Shown piece after piece: positions 6,880 through 7,616 of a DNA stretch of 7,616 nucleotides (positions within the stretch are counted from its first letter, which is position 1; every line of letters starts with the position of its first letter). Origin of the DNA: an uncultured Bacteroides sp. (GTDB taxonomy: Bacteria > Bacteroidota > Bacteroidia > Bacteroidales > Bacteroidaceae); the NCBI GenBank assembly GCA_900551645.1, contig URWP01000130.1, forward strand, positions 1-7,616. The letters run 5' to 3'. Position numbers and translations under genes: made by a program. A model generated the notes under the pieces. That model searched no databases, was not told the DNA's origin, and was given only the letters and a program-made list of their open reading frames with translations.

Positions 6880-7470
6880 TTAAAACAACATTTTTACTAA
6901 CTGAGGACGGAGGAATTCCTTGAAATAATTTTCAAATTCCTCTTCGCCAAAGTTCACTTTATAAGAGCCATCAGCAGGAGCAATGGAGAACAAAGTCTTG
7001 ATACCATTCACCTGTTCAATCTTTACACCCTTATCCAATAATGTTTTAGCGTTTGCTGTAAAATACTTGGTTAATGCGTCAGCATCCTGTACGGAAATGA
7101 CAATTGGCTCGTTGGCAGACCATTGAACAGCCAATGCCACAATAAATTTGTTCAAATAATCCTTGTTGGCAGTAAAACCTTTTACAGCTTCCGTTACTGT
7201 CTCATTTGTCAACAGGTTAGTTACTTCTGTCTTCAAGGCATTGAGTGCTTGTCCGGCAAACAGCTTCAGCTCTGACTGCGTATTTTCTTTCATTTCATCA
7301 GCCGATTTCCGAGCCTCGGCAAGAATAACTTCCGCCTCCTTACGAGCCGCTTCAATCATTTGCTGTGCCTCCTTTTGGGCTTCACTGACCAGTCGCTGTG
7401 CCTCTGCGTTTCCTTTTTCTACACCCTCACGATAAATCTTATCAGTAAGCTCCTGAATCTTGTTTTCCAT
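6880..7470 (-). CDS. atpE: V-type ATPase subunit E (peripheral stalk)
   Basis: A 196-residue cytoplasmic stator subunit linking the A3B3 head to subunit I; also called ntpE. Residues 1-85 form a long Ala/Glu/Lys-rich helix (AEAQRLVSEAQKEAQQMIEA and following) typical of the stalk's right-handed coiled coil. The rest is the compact head-binding domain, with GIKTLFSIAPADGSYKV (156-172) where the family has its glycine-rich beta segment, and a tail FKEFLRPQLVKMLF. Length is normal (185-210). The start at 7470 (MENKIQEL) fits the family; longer in-frame starts exist at 7482 and 7518 but add an unlikely extension reaching towards the leader palindrome. AAAGGA near 7499-7504 is about 28 nt from the chosen ATG, too far to act as a normal Shine-Dalgarno. 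It is the first gene of the operon. The usual coiled-coil partner, subunit G, is not seen in the window. Confidence 0.94.
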   Translation of the reverse strand: MENKIQELTDKIYREGVEKGNAEAQRLVSEAQKEAQQMIEAARKEAEVILAEARKSADEMKENTQSELKLFAGQALNALKTEVTNLLTNETVTEAVKGFTANKDYLNKFIVALAVQWSANEPIVISVQDADALTKYFTANAKTLLDKGVKIEQVNGIKTLFSIAPADGSYKVNFGEEEFENYFKEFLRPQLVKMLF

Positions 7471-7529
7471 GATTAAATCCATTAATAAATTTAGTTTTCC
7501 TTTCTTTAAGGTCCTCAAATATCAATACT

Positions 7530-7547
7530 TCGGTAAATTTTTACCGA
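7530..7547. promoter_or_regulatory. Perfect 18-bp palindrome in the operon leader
   Basis: TCGGTAAATTTTTACCGA has two perfect 8-base arms (TCGGTAAA/TTTACCGA) around a 2-base centre. It lies 59 bp before the atpE start and just downstream of the candidate promoter, in what would be the first part of the 5' leader. The short centre favours a binding site for a dimeric regulator over an RNA hairpin, which would need to open some inner pairs for a loop. No regulator is identifiable. Confidence 0.5.
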
Positions 7548-7558
7548 TAAATTAAAAT

Positions 7559-7589
7559 TAAACATAGAATCGGCATAATCCGGTTCAAA
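7559..7589 (-). promoter_or_regulatory. Candidate Bacteroides-type promoter of the ATPase operon
   Basis: On the transcribed strand TTTG (7589-7586) is followed after 19 bp by TATGTTTA (7566-7559). The Bacteroides primary-sigma consensus is TTTG near -33 and TAnnTTTG near -7, about 19-21 bp apart. The upstream box is exact, and the downstream box matches five of its six fixed positions. Transcription would start near 7550-7553, giving an atpE leader of about 80 nt that includes the 18-bp palindrome. The other 146 bp upstream of atpE show no further gene. Confidence 0.5.
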
Positions 7590-7616
7590 ATTATATTCAA
7601 GAGATCATTGAAATAC

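Noticed and set aside
7471..7518. Extension of subunit E to an upstream ATG at 7518 (or 7482)
   Set aside because: The added residues (MRTLKKGKLNLLMDLI) fit no family N terminus, and MENKIQEL gives the normal length and start of the stalk helix.
7548..7616. Attempted search for a terminator or end of an upstream gene at the right edge
   Set aside because: Only A/T-rich sequence and the candidate promoter are seen; there is no stem followed by a T-run and no coding signal long enough to judge.

Overview
The window carries a single operon, read entirely on the minus strand, that encodes a bacterial V/A-type (Ntp-type) rotary ATPase. In transcription order (high to low coordinates) the genes are subunit E, a DUF2764-family protein, subunit A, subunit B, subunit D, subunit I, and the first 122 codons of the proteolipid K, which runs off the left edge. 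Spacings are 9, 15, 32 and 18 bp, then a 4-nt ATGA overlap between D and I, then 113 bp before K. No other protein-coding, RNA or mobile-element feature is supported; long open frames on the plus strand are shadows.

The organism is most likely a Bacteroidales bacterium, probably Bacteroides or a close relative. The base composition is moderately AT-rich. Five of the seven genes have AT-rich leaders with no Shine-Dalgarno close to the start; E has only a distant AAAGGA and I has a strong site. A Bacteroides-type promoter (TTTG, 19 bp, TATGTTTA) lies upstream of E. The order E-DUF2764-A-B-D-I-K is the compact arrangement I recall from Bacteroidetes, chlamydiae and spirochaetes. Species cannot be fixed from this window.

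Region by region: 7471-7616 holds the candidate promoter and, just downstream of it, a perfect 18-bp palindrome in the presumed 5' leader. 6880-7470 is peripheral-stalk subunit E. 6031-6870 is DUF2764, sitting where other operons carry the central-stalk adaptor C. 4258-6015 is catalytic subunit A and 2906-4225 non-catalytic subunit B, together the A3B3 headpiece. 2282-2887 is rotor shaft D. 480-2285 is membrane stator subunit I with its ion-path arginines. 367-479 is a spacer with a possible hairpin and two tiny reading frames. 1-366 is the partial c-ring subunit K.

Together these form an ATP-driven (or, in reverse, ATP-making) ion pump. Three points stand out. No recognisable C, F or G gene is present, so DUF2764 is a candidate for the C role. 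The K fragment keeps the residues that bind Na+ in the Enterococcus hirae enzyme (L54, T57, Q58, Q106) and has Gly where the first hairpin could have carried a carboxylate, pointing to a Na+-coupled ring with one site per four-helix subunit. The I-K spacer and the operon leader hold structure that may tune expression.
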